From Chitinophagaceae bacterium (lineage in GTDB: Bacteria; Bacteroidota; Bacteroidia; Chitinophagales; Chitinophagaceae): DNA of 64,000 nucleotides. The notes beneath the pieces are model-generated. The model saw only the letters and a list, made by a program, of their open reading frames with translations. It did not search any database and had not been told where the DNA came from. The DNA lies in NCBI GenBank assembly GCA_947456805.1, contig CANGTN010000004.1, positions 1 through 64,000 on the forward strand. The letters run 5' to 3'. This document shows positions 31,477 to 41,113 of the stretch, piece after piece (within the stretch, counting starts at the first letter, position 1; each line of letters opens with the position of its first letter). The translations under genes were made by a program, and so were the position numbers.

Positions 31477-33471
31477 TTAATTCCCTGTTACTGGTTTTTT
31501 TAATGACAATTGATAATTAGCTGTATTCAATCCATTCCTGGCATCTTGCAAATTTGGATTTAGTTGCAGGGCTTTTGAAAAAGCAATAATTGCCAATTTA
31601 AAATTGCCATTCATAAAATATGCCCCACCTAAATTATTCCAAATAAAAGGATTGTAAGGGTCTATCATACTTGCAGATTCCATCATTCTAATTGCATCTG
31701 TATAATTTTTTTGATTACCAAAGCTGAGCCCTTTATTTAATAAAAGGTTAGCATGTTTTACCAAAGTTTGATTACGACCATTAAAAAGTTGAGATGCAAT
31801 TTTCCAATGTGCAACTGCACTATCAAACTGATTAAGATACCAATAAGTTAATGCTATATTGATATGAGAATTGACGTGTCTTGGATAAATACGAATGGCT
31901 TTTGCTGAGTATCGCAAACTAGTCTCTAGTAAAGGTTTTACAGTAATACTATCCTGGGTTGTCATTACCTTACCATCATAAGGTAATAAAGCTTGAGAAA
32001 AATATTGTGATCCAACATTACTATTCAGCATCGCACTTTCTACATTATTTTGTACATCATTAGTAAAGAGTGTAAAATTATTTTTCCAATCTGTATTTCT
32101 AAGCCAAGTTTTATAGCCGCTAATCACAACAATAACACCTGTAAAGACTAAAACACTTGACTTTATTACTTTTGAGGTATTATAGTATAAAAACTTTGTA
32201 ATTACCCAAGCAATAATACCGCAAAAAGCTGCTGAAGAGTGAAAAATTAATCTTTCACCCATTGTAGCACCAACTTCAAAAAATAAATTATTTATTAGTA
32301 AAAAAAAAAGTAAAAAGCTAGCTAGAGCAAATGCAATAAATTTTTTTTTAATGATAGCATAAACAGTATATACAACAATGCATAGCCATATTACAAGAGA
32401 AGCTATAACTACTGTATTTGTAAAACTTACATAAGGAAATGTATTATAAGAATAATCACAAGATAAATGAACTGGGAAAAATAATAGTTGCAAATATTTT
32501 AACCATGTAACTATTTTTGAAGGTAATACCTCATTTGCTTGAGCATATAAATAAGGGGCGTTTAACACATCTGTTATTTCTGTTTTCGTACCGTTGGTGA
32601 TGATAAATCGAATGCCCAATAAAAGAATGGTTGTAAGTGCAAAACCTAAAAACCAATTTGATTTAATTATTGTAAAAAAACTACTTTTATAAGTAAGAAA
32701 ATGATAAAGGGGTAATAAAAAAAACAAGGTAAATGCATATTCTTTACTTAAAAAAGCAAGTATATAAGATAGTATTGCCAGCCAAGCAAATTTGCTTTTA
32801 TTATGCTGAAAAAATTTAATATAAAAAATACATGTAAGCAAAATAAAGCTAAGAGAAAAAATCTCATCTCTACTTTTTAAATTGGCCACAACTTCAGTGT
32901 GTATAGGATGCACTGCAAATAATAATGCAGCCACGAAGGGTAACGATTTATTGTTGGGTAAAGCAAGACCTATAAACCAGTATAGCAACAAACAACATAA
33001 CGTATAATATGCTATTTGTAAAATATGACGAATGGGAGCCAATTTTAACGTTTGAGTTTCTATATCATTATCCAATTTTTTTACTATTGCCCTTTGTGTT
33101 TCAATATCAATGCTGTTATTGGCAGTTTGTTCCATGTTTTTTAGCTTTTCTATTTCTTCCAAATACTGTGTACCTAAAACATCACCAAATAAATTTTGCT
33201 CAATAGCAAATGAAACAATAGACAAAGGCCTAAATCTTCCACCATATAAATTAGTATTATCAGCTCCTTCATAGTTAAAGTAGCTTCTATAAGCATCATT
33301 ACTTAAAATTTCTGGAATACCGGCAAAACCTTTCTGCACAAACATATTTTTCTTAATCACCATTTCGTCATCTAAAGCGTATTGATTGCTAATGGTATTT
33401 ATATTAATAATTACACAAAGAATAGCAATAATATAAACTTGTATTTTTTTGCTTTGCAAAAAAGTTATCAT
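31477..33471 (-). CDS. Polytopic membrane protein with C-terminal TPR repeats (glycosyltransferase-like architecture)
   Basis: 664 aa, many hydrophobic segments; C-terminal TPR-like DPYNPFIWNNLGGAYFMNGNFKLAIIAFSKALQLNPN. Confidence 0.78.
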   Translation of the reverse strand: MITFLQSKKIQVYIIAILCVIININTISNQYALDDEMVIKKNMFVQKGFAGIPEILSNDAYRSYFNYEGADNTNLYGGRFRPLSIVSFAIEQNLFGDVLGTQYLEEIEKLKNMEQTANNSIDIETQRAIVKKLDNDIETQTLKLAPIRHILQIAYYTLCCLLLYWFIGLALPNNKSLPFVAALLFAVHPIHTEVVANLKSRDEIFSLSFILLTCIFYIKFFQHNKSKFAWLAILSYILAFLSKEYAFTLFFLLPLYHFLTYKSSFFTIIKSNWFLGFALTTILLLGIRFIITNGTKTEITDVLNAPYLYAQANEVLPSKIVTWLKYLQLLFFPVHLSCDYSYNTFPYVSFTNTVVIASLVIWLCIVVYTVYAIIKKKFIAFALASFLLFFLLINNLFFEVGATMGERLIFHSSAAFCGIIAWVITKFLYYNTSKVIKSSVLVFTGVIVVISGYKTWLRNTDWKNNFTLFTNDVQNNVESAMLNSNVGSQYFSQALLPYDGKVMTTQDSITVKPLLETSLRYSAKAIRIYPRHVNSHINIALTYWYLNQFDSAVAHWKIASQLFNGRNQTLVKHANLLLNKGLSFGNQKNYTDAIRMMESASMIDPYNPFIWNNLGGAYFMNGNFKLAIIAFSKALQLNPNLQDARNGLNTANYQLSLKKPVTGN

Positions 33472-33905
33472 AAATATTTAGATATGAGTAATAGTTAGTG
33501 TTCCCTAGTTGATAATACAAAAAAGTATGAAATTAATTGTTTAATCTAACATCTTTTAAATTCTTCTTTTTTTAATTATTTGCAATTTATAAATATTTGT
33601 TGAAGACATTAGGAGGGACGCATGCAGTGGAGTACACTAATTATTTTGATGTAGCTAATAGAAAAAATTAAAAGAACTTCCAATACTTGGTTTACAGTTT
33701 TAGGACCCAACATCATTAGGTTTGCATCCATACGCAAGAATATTCATGGTCATTAAACCTACTTTCAAATCCCAGAAATTACAATGTAGTTTGTGATTGT
33801 AAAATATCTATACCTGGTTAAAATGCTTTTATTAAATATGCTGATTTTAATATTTTGAAAAACTCTGTAACATAAATTAGATAGTGAAACCTATTTCAAA
33901 TAAAA

Positions 33906-33942
33906 AATCCATATAACATTGATAATCAGTGTTATATGGATT
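33906..33942 (-). terminator. Intrinsic terminator for the minus-strand tRNA-like RNA
   Basis: aatccatataacattgat / atcagtgttatatggatt near-perfect long inverted repeat; on the minus strand it is followed by a T tract (ATTTTTTA). Confidence 0.8.
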
Positions 33943-33950
33943 AAAGTGTG

Positions 33951-34122
33951 CTGTAGGGGAAGGGATCGAACCTTCACGAGGCAATTAGCTATAGTACAAA
34001 GTTCAGTGGTCGACCCTGGTCATTAAAACATTGCTGCTTCAATGGCTCTATACTACGTTTATCCTGTTATCCTCACCCCCGAGACAAGAGGGCATGTCTG
34101 CCAAAAATTTCATCACCCCACA
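33951..34122 (-). ncRNA. tRNA-like RNA: class II tRNA body with 89-nt structured insert in the variable arm
   Basis: Minus strand: acceptor TGTGGGG/CCCTACA, D-stem ATG/CAT with GG in loop, anticodon stem CCCTC/GGGGG with loop TTGTCTC, variable-arm base GAGG/CCTC, T-stem GAAGG/CCTTC with loop TTCGATC, discriminator G; no encoded CCA; terminator follows. Confidence 0.75.
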
Positions 34123-34274
34123 ATTGGTAAGCGTACTTTTACGCTTCATTAATAATGCAAGATTACAATAAAATGAGTAAATGATAGATATTTTTTAATG
34201 ATTATTTTATAAATATAGAAATTATCTATAATTTTGACTATAATATTAAAAATTATCAAATTTATTGCATTAAA

Positions 34275-34739
34275 ATGAACGCAAAATTAAACATCGACAA
34301 ATTAGACCTTCAGATCCTTCAGGCAATGATAGAAGATGCGGAAATATCTTATGCAGAATTAGGTAAAAAATTGTTCGTTAGCGGTGGCACCATACATGTC
34401 CGCATCAAAAAACTAGAAGAACTAAAAGTTGTTAGAGGTAGAAGATTGGCTGTAGATTTAAAAACTTTGGGATATGATGTAATTGCATTTATTGGTATTT
34501 ATCTCGAAAAAAGTAATTTATACGACACTGTTGCCAAAGAGCTGAAAAAAATACCGGAGATTGTTCGGGTAAATTATACTACTGGCAACTACAGTATGTT
34601 TGCTGAAATTATTTGTACCGATATTCAACAATTAAAAGTAGTATTACACGATAAATTGCAAAATATAAAAGGTATTGAACGAACCGAAACACTGATTTCT
34701 TTGGAAGAAAGTTTTAACCGCAATATAGTAGTAGCTTAG
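34275..34739 (+). CDS. Lrp/AsnC family transcriptional regulator
   Basis: LDKLDLQILQAMIEDAEISYAELGKKLFVSGGTIHVRIKKLEE HTH and C-terminal RAM-like ligand domain. Confidence 0.93.
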   Translation: MNAKLNIDKLDLQILQAMIEDAEISYAELGKKLFVSGGTIHVRIKKLEELKVVRGRRLAVDLKTLGYDVIAFIGIYLEKSNLYDTVAKELKKIPEIVRVNYTTGNYSMFAEIICTDIQQLKVVLHDKLQNIKGIERTETLISLEESFNRNIVVA

Positions 34740-34755
34740 CACCACTTATTAATAA

Positions 34756-35646
34756 TTGAACACGCACCAAAATATGCAAGAAAACAATTCATTGAACCTA
34801 ATTGAAGTAATAGCAGCAATAAAAAAAAGCAGCAAACAAATTATAGTTTTTATGTTGCTTTCACTAGTAATTGCTTATACCGTTCTTTTAATGATTCCAA
34901 AATATTTTCAATCTACTGCAATCGTAGTTGCTGCCAATCCTGCATTGGCAGATAAAGCAAGGTTTTTCAACAATAACATTCAGGGTTTATACAGCAACTT
35001 TGGTAGTGGCGATGATTTAGACAGAATTTATGGATTGGCAAATCTTGATACTACTTATAAATTGTTGGTAGATGAATTTGACCTTATCAGTTACTATAAA
35101 TTAAAAAATGATAGTATTAAACTTCTTAGAAGAAAAGCGGTTTTGTTGTTGAAAGATGATTTAGAATTATCTAAAACTGATTTGAGCCAATTGAAAATTT
35201 CTGTTTGGCATAAAGACAATAAAGTAGCGGCTGCAATTGCAAATAGAACGGTAAAGTTTGTACAGGAAATGGAAGAAGGTTTCTGGAAAAACAATTATCA
35301 ATCTACTTTAGAAAACCTACAATCCTCCATTACAAAAATGGAAACTGATGTTAAAATTATTTCAGATTCTATCAAAATACAAACACCCAACTCTGCTCAA
35401 TCAATGCTGTTAAATAACAAAAGAGAAGTATTGTTACAACAACTTCAGCAATACCAAAAAACAGCAGATGAATACCGACTTGCAAGCAATAATAAAACTC
35501 CGGCTTTGTATATTTTAGAAGATGCTGTTCCTGCCGCAAAAGCAGAGAAACCAAAAAAACTGGAAATACTTTTTCTTACGGCAATTACTAGCTTATGTTT
35601 TGGTGTTTGTGCTTCATTAGCTTATGATCGAAATAAAATGGCATAG
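34756..35646 (+). CDS. Wzz-type polysaccharide chain-length determinant protein
   Basis: NSLNLIEVIAAIKKSSKQIIVFMLLSLVIAYTVLLMIPKYFQSTAIV N-terminal TM; coiled coil; C-terminal TM. Confidence 0.8.
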   Translation: MNTHQNMQENNSLNLIEVIAAIKKSSKQIIVFMLLSLVIAYTVLLMIPKYFQSTAIVVAANPALADKARFFNNNIQGLYSNFGSGDDLDRIYGLANLDTTYKLLVDEFDLISYYKLKNDSIKLLRRKAVLLLKDDLELSKTDLSQLKISVWHKDNKVAAAIANRTVKFVQEMEEGFWKNNYQSTLENLQSSITKMETDVKIISDSIKIQTPNSAQSMLLNNKREVLLQQLQQYQKTADEYRLASNNKTPALYILEDAVPAAKAEKPKKLEILFLTAITSLCFGVCASLAYDRNKMA

Positions 35647-35649
35647 CAC

Positions 35650-37101
35650 ATGCTTAAAACCTTTCATCAACAAAAACAATATTGGGGAGCAGTTACAATT
35701 TTCATTATTGCAGGAATAGCCGCAATCGTATTAAATCAAATTTTGTTAATTGGATTACCATTTTTGTACATTATCTTACCAATTGTTTTTTCGTTTGTCA
35801 TTCATAATATTGAAAAAATATTTTGGCTGTTATTCATCACGCTTCCATTGTCAACCGAGCTGAATATTACTCCCAGTTTAGGAATTGATTTTCCAGATGA
35901 GTTGTTGATGATGCTACTTACCGGACTTTTCTTTTTATCCATCATATCTCGCCCAAAATTGTTCCCCATTGTGGCTTTGAAGCATCCATTATTTATTGTA
36001 ATTGTAGTGCAGTTATTGTGGATATTGGTTTGTACTTTTTTTGCTGTCAACCAACTACTATCTATCAAATATTTTCTTGCCAGAATATGGTTTATCATTC
36101 CATTTGTAATACTGCCACAATTTTTTATACAGTCAATCAGTCAATTTAAAAAATTAGCTTTATCTCTAATTATTCCAATGGGTGTAGTAGTTGTATTGTG
36201 CCTGGTAAGACACAGTTATTATCACTTTTCGTTTGAAGGAATCAAAAATACCCTCTCTCCATTTTTTAGAAATCATGTAAACTATTCAGCGATGTTGGTG
36301 TGTTTACTTGCAGTGTTGTGGTGCGTCAGAAAACTTACGCCCAAAACAAATCAATATCATTTGTGGTTAAATTGGGGATTGGTAATTGGCTTTATTGCTT
36401 TGTTTTTTGCATACTCAAGGGGGGCTTGGGCTGCATTGATTATTGGCTTATTCACTGCTATCATTATTCGTCGTAAAATGATAGGGAAAACTTTAATATT
36501 AGTAACAATTACCATTGTATTTTTAGTAGGTTGGTTAACCTACAAAAACCATTACGTTCGATTTGCACCTGATTATCAGCAAACCATTTTTCATTCGGAA
36601 TTGGGAGAACACTTAAAAAGCACTACATCCTTAAAAGATTTAAGCAATGCAGAAAGATTTCATAGATGGGTTGCTGGTGCAAAGATGTTTATAAAAAAGC
36701 CCTTTACTGGTTTTGGACCAAATAATTTTTATACAAACTATAAAAATTATACTAGCAATATTTTTAAAACTTATGTGAGTGATAATCCAGAACATTCAAC
36801 TGTACACAATTATTTTTTATTAACGGCTGTAGAACAAGGATTTATAGGATTATTATTATTCTATCTGCTGCTGTGTATGATGTTGTTGAATATACAAAAA
36901 CTATACAATCAATTTAAAAATAATTTTTACAGAACTGTAACACTCACTACAGGTATTGTTATTAGCATGATTGCTGCAATTAATATTATGAGCGATATGA
37001 TTGAAACCGATAAAATAGGCAGCTTATTTTGGTTGAGTATTGGAGTAATTTTTGTTCTAGAGCTGAAACTAAAGGAAGAAAAAGAAAGTATTGTTTCATA
37101 A
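35650..37101 (+). CDS. O-antigen ligase / polymerase (Wzy/WaaL) family membrane protein
   Basis: 483 aa polytopic; FAYSRGAWAALIIGLFTAI and KPFTGFGPNNFY...PEHSTVHNYFLLTAVEQGFIGLLLFYLLL motifs. Confidence 0.85.
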   Translation: MLKTFHQQKQYWGAVTIFIIAGIAAIVLNQILLIGLPFLYIILPIVFSFVIHNIEKIFWLLFITLPLSTELNITPSLGIDFPDELLMMLLTGLFFLSIISRPKLFPIVALKHPLFIVIVVQLLWILVCTFFAVNQLLSIKYFLARIWFIIPFVILPQFFIQSISQFKKLALSLIIPMGVVVVLCLVRHSYYHFSFEGIKNTLSPFFRNHVNYSAMLVCLLAVLWCVRKLTPKTNQYHLWLNWGLVIGFIALFFAYSRGAWAALIIGLFTAIIIRRKMIGKTLILVTITIVFLVGWLTYKNHYVRFAPDYQQTIFHSELGEHLKSTTSLKDLSNAERFHRWVAGAKMFIKKPFTGFGPNNFYTNYKNYTSNIFKTYVSDNPEHSTVHNYFLLTAVEQGFIGLLLFYLLLCMMLLNIQKLYNQFKNNFYRTVTLTTGIVISMIAAINIMSDMIETDKIGSLFWLSIGVIFVLELKLKEEKESIVS

Positions 37102-37248
37102 CAATTAAACCTGATAAATATCATACTAAAATCTGTTCTTAATCATATTGCATAATTATTTTGCACTTTAGTTTTAGCCACAATTAAACTATTAGAGTAT
37201 GCTGATGTCAGTTATATTCTATTTAGTTTTAAGACTAAAATTAAAATT

Positions 37249-37350
37249 ATGAAACAGTTTATTTTATTGCCATTTGTTTTATTAGGTATGATTTGTATGA
37301 TTATATATGCATGGTGGCCCGAAGAAAAAAGGGTAATCAAAATTCATTAG
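37249..37350 (+). CDS. Putative 33-aa small membrane protein
   Basis: ATG..TAG reading MKQFILLPFVLLGMICMIIYAWWPEEKRVIKIH; one TM then charged tail; below the length cutoff of the ORF track. Confidence 0.35.
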   Translation: MKQFILLPFVLLGMICMIIYAWWPEEKRVIKIH

Positions 37351-37373
37351 ATCAATAGTTTTAACCTGATTTT

Positions 37374-38591
37374 TTATTGAACATTTCTTCCTTTCCATTG
37401 GTAAGTTCCAAATTTTCCCAGCCAACCTGAAATTACAATATAACCAATATGCAGAGGTTGTAACAATGGAAACCACCATACAAATTTTTGTTTGAAAAAC
37501 TTTGCAACTGGCAATGCGAATGCAAGTTCAATAATGGTTTTAACACATAGGAATACAATCCAATACAACCAATATATTGGAAATAAGAGTGCCACAAATA
37601 GAATGATAAAAAGAATCATATTTAAGCAATAAACCAATACCAATACCACAAATACTTTTTGATCTTTACTTTTAAATTTTTCTGCTTTACTTGCCCATCT
37701 GATACGCTGATTAAAAAAGCTTTTCCAACTTGGCATTGGGTGTGTAGTTACAATACATTCGTCTGAGAACAATACACTAATGTTATTGGGATAAGCTTTC
37801 TTAAATTTATTCATCAACAGCATATCATCTCCGCTTGCAATATCATCAATATCTCTAAAGCCGTTTAGTTCAAAAAATACAGCCTTCTTATATGCAAGAT
37901 TCGCCCCGTTGCACATATTATGAAAACCTGCATGCACACTAGCAAACGTAACTCCTTGCATTACCATGAAATCCAATGCCTGAAAGGTTTGCAGCAAACT
38001 TCCATCTTCGGTATATTGTACAGGTGCAGCTACCAATACAGGATTATTCAGTTGAATACATGCATCAAAATTTGACAACCAATTTTGAGGAGCTATACAA
38101 TCTGCATCAGTTGTAATAATCCATTCGCCAGTTGCATGTCCGATTGCATTTTCAATGGCTTTCTTTTTATACGAATTAAGTATTTGGCCGTTTAATTCAT
38201 CAGCAAGAGTTATCAGTTTGATATTATCAAACTGTTGCCTTAATTGCGAGACAATTTCACTTGTATTATCGGTGCTATGATCATCAATTACAATTACTTC
38301 AAATAAATGCAATGGATAATTTTGTATAATAATGGAACGTAAACAATCACCAATAAACAAACCCTCATTGCGTGCCGGAATAATAATACTGAATCTGGTA
38401 GCGGATTTAATAGCAGCAGGTTTTACAAAAGGAGTTAACTGTAAAAACCATTTACGGTATAACAACAAAATTGCAGCATAACCGAGCAAGAGAATTGACA
38501 TTACCGATAAAATGACAAATAACCACATACTACAAAGAAACAATTTACTGCAATACAAATAATTGTTTTGAAAAAGTAGGCAAAAACACAT
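37374..38591 (-). CDS. Family 2 glycosyltransferase (membrane-associated)
   Basis: FSIIIPARNEGLFIGDCLRSII, VIDDHSTDNT, TTDADCIAP, QRIRWASK (QxxRW) motif, C-terminal TMs. Confidence 0.92.
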   Translation of the reverse strand: MCFCLLFQNNYLYCSKLFLCSMWLFVILSVMSILLLGYAAILLLYRKWFLQLTPFVKPAAIKSATRFSIIIPARNEGLFIGDCLRSIIIQNYPLHLFEVIVIDDHSTDNTSEIVSQLRQQFDNIKLITLADELNGQILNSYKKKAIENAIGHATGEWIITTDADCIAPQNWLSNFDACIQLNNPVLVAAPVQYTEDGSLLQTFQALDFMVMQGVTFASVHAGFHNMCNGANLAYKKAVFFELNGFRDIDDIASGDDMLLMNKFKKAYPNNISVLFSDECIVTTHPMPSWKSFFNQRIRWASKAEKFKSKDQKVFVVLVLVYCLNMILFIILFVALLFPIYWLYWIVFLCVKTIIELAFALPVAKFFKQKFVWWFPLLQPLHIGYIVISGWLGKFGTYQWKGRNVQ

Positions 38592-38881
38592 GCATAAGTA
38601 TAACCTTATTTAGCAAAAAAGGGTTCTTTTAGCCTTCAAATAACAATGGGAATTACTAAACAAATAGTCGTCAAATTCTTAAAAAATTGTTTCTGCAAAT
38701 AAACTTAAGATTAATACCATGTGTTTTTTTGATGTCCTCTTTACCATAAATGCTAGGATTATATAAAAGTCCAACAACTGCAATAACTTTTATTGTCAAA
38801 GAAGAAAAATACATAATAATACTGCAAAACATATCATTCGAAAATATTTATTACAATTGCACAAACATTGAATAATAATTT

Positions 38882-39307
38882 ATGAAAAATGCAATTCTTG
38901 TTTCGGTATCATTGATATTATTTCTTGCTTGTCAACCCGAAAAAAAAGAAAAAAAGTTTGATACACAATCTTATGAAAAAACAAAAGAAACATTGGCAGA
39001 TAAAGAGAAGAATAATGCTGCTAAATTTCTGAAAGTAGATAACAAAGACAGAAAAAATCTGATCGGTCAAACTGTTGTAATTGGGCATATCACCAATAAA
39101 GCAACTATTTGTACTTTTAAAGATATTGAACTAAAAATGAGTTTTTACAGTAAAACTGCCACCAAATTAGATGAAGGAATAGAAACCATTTACGAAACAA
39201 TCCCTCCGGGTGAAACCGTAAAATTCAAAACAAAATACTTTGCACCAAAAGGTGCGGACAGCGTTGCCATTCAAGTGCTTAAGGCAATTGGAGAAGTGAA
39301 AGAGTAA
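38882..39307 (+). CDS. Putative lipoprotein, unknown function
   Basis: 141 aa, MKNAILVSVSLILFLAC lipobox. Confidence 0.7.
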   Translation: MKNAILVSVSLILFLACQPEKKEKKFDTQSYEKTKETLADKEKNNAAKFLKVDNKDRKNLIGQTVVIGHITNKATICTFKDIELKMSFYSKTATKLDEGIETIYETIPPGETVKFKTKYFAPKGADSVAIQVLKAIGEVKE

Positions 39308-39370
39308 AATTATTTTGTAAATATTTAATACACTACAAAATATTTTAATGCTATTCTTAATTATTAATTC

Positions 39371-41035
39371 TTAACAAAATCCTGTTTCAATAAACTCAAA
39401 TTTATCTCCATCAAATAGCCCTTTATCACTCAGTTTTAAATGCGGTATTACAAGCAATGCCATAAAGCTAAGTGTCATAAAAGGTGCAGCTAAAGTACTT
39501 CCTAAATCTTCCTTTGTCATAACATCAATTGCAGTATAAGCTTCAGCTATTTCGTATCCATCTTTTGCACTCATTAATCCAGCAATGGGTAAGCCTAAAA
39601 CTATTTCCTTATTTTGTGCTACAGCACTTACACCACCTTTTTCTTGTATCACTAAATTGATAGCAGCTGCAAGGCTTTCATCATCTACACCTACTGCAAC
39701 AATGTTGTGACTGTCATGTGCTACGGATGAAGCCATCGCACCTTTTTTTAATCCAAAGTTTTTAATAAAACATTTTGCAATTGGTGCATTGCGGTAACGA
39801 TTGACCACCACTATTTTTAAAATATCATCAGCAACATTACTGACCAGTTCACCTTCAATAATTGTTGCCGGGTAATAAATTTTATTGGTAATCAGTTGTC
39901 CGTCTAATGCTTCAATCACAGGAATTATTCCATTGATATTTGGGTATTCGTTTACTTTAATTTTTAATTGTTCTACTTCAATTTCATTGCAATCAAATTG
40001 ATTGATTGGTGTTACTTCAACTGATTGAATAAAACTTTTTCCTGCAGCAGCAACCAACTCACCATTGATATACGTTTTAGTCACTTTGAAGTTGATTAAA
40101 TCATCTACAACAATGCAATCAGCAGCATCTCCAACTTGTAACAATCCAACTTTCATTTTATAATGTTTTGCCGGATTAATACATGCAGCTTGTAAAACAT
40201 TGAATATATTTTTTCCTTTTGCAACCGCTCTTGCACACAATTGATTGATGTGTCCAATTGCAAAACTATCCGGATGTTTATCATCGCTGCAAAACATGAT
40301 GCTATCGGCATAATCATCAATCAAATCAATCAATGCTTCAAAGTTTTTTGCAGCACTACCTTCTCTGATAAGGATTTTCATGCCATACTTCAATTTATCC
40401 AAAGCCTCTTCTTTTGTAAAACATTCATGGTCTGTTGAAATACCTGTATCAATATATTGTTTCGCTTGCAATCCCATTAATCCCGGAGCATGTCCATCAA
40501 CCGGTTTGTTTAACTGATGCGCAGATTGTATTTTTTTCATGACCTCTTCATCCTTAAATAATACACCCGGAAAATTCATCATTTCACTGAGGTATAAAAT
40601 TTCTTCTCTTTCCAATAATTGATGCACAGCAGTACTATCTAAACTTGCACCTGCAGTTTCAAAAATTGTTGCGGGCACACAACTGGGTGCGCCAAAATTA
40701 AATTTGAAATTTACTTGCTTACCATTTACAATCATAAACTCAACGCCTTCTATACCACACACATTGGCTATTTCATGCGGATCACTAATTGTTGCAACTG
40801 TTCCATGCACAACTGCTAGTCTTGCAAATTCACTTGGCACCAACATGCTGCTTTCAATATGTACATGACTGTCAATAAAGCCGGGTAATATGTAATTGCC
40901 AATAATTGTTTCATCATTTTCTAGTGCTTCAATACTTTTAATCAATCCACTTTCTATGCATACAATTGCAGCATAAATTTTTTTATTGGGTATATCTACA
41001 ATATTTCCCTTGAGTATAATGCTATTTTCAGACAT
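39371..41035 (-). CDS. ade: Adenine deaminase
   Basis: 554 aa; [75 protein letters not shown]. Confidence 0.95.
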   Translation of the reverse strand: MSENSIILKGNIVDIPNKKIYAAIVCIESGLIKSIEALENDETIIGNYILPGFIDSHVHIESSMLVPSEFARLAVVHGTVATISDPHEIANVCGIEGVEFMIVNGKQVNFKFNFGAPSCVPATIFETAGASLDSTAVHQLLEREEILYLSEMMNFPGVLFKDEEVMKKIQSAHQLNKPVDGHAPGLMGLQAKQYIDTGISTDHECFTKEEALDKLKYGMKILIREGSAAKNFEALIDLIDDYADSIMFCSDDKHPDSFAIGHINQLCARAVAKGKNIFNVLQAACINPAKHYKMKVGLLQVGDAADCIVVDDLINFKVTKTYINGELVAAAGKSFIQSVEVTPINQFDCNEIEVEQLKIKVNEYPNINGIIPVIEALDGQLITNKIYYPATIIEGELVSNVADDILKIVVVNRYRNAPIAKCFIKNFGLKKGAMASSVAHDSHNIVAVGVDDESLAAAINLVIQEKGGVSAVAQNKEIVLGLPIAGLMSAKDGYEIAEAYTAIDVMTKEDLGSTLAAPFMTLSFMALLVIPHLKLSDKGLFDGDKFEFIETGFC

Positions 41036-41113
41036 TGTTATTAGTTAAAAATTTAAACGTTACTGTTGTTTTTAAAAATGCAATAGTACATTTGTTAAAA
41101 TTAATCAAAGCAC

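Noticed and set aside
33600-33890. Possible decayed coding remnant (e.g. NPRNYNVVCDCKISIPG*NAFIKYADFNILKNSVT in one frame)
   Set aside because: Short, stop-interrupted, and no family could be assigned from reading alone.
34060-34075. GGATAACAGGATAA on the minus strand resembles the I-SceI homing site (TAGGGATAACAGGGTAAT)
   Set aside because: Only partial match, no homing endonuclease gene nearby; treated as coincidence.
33951-34122. tmRNA or group I intron-containing tRNA as the explanation of the tRNA-like element
   Set aside because: A complete D-arm and anticodon arm is present, total size is about 172 nt, and no tag-peptide ORF or group I core was seen; the insertion is in the variable arm rather than the anticodon loop.
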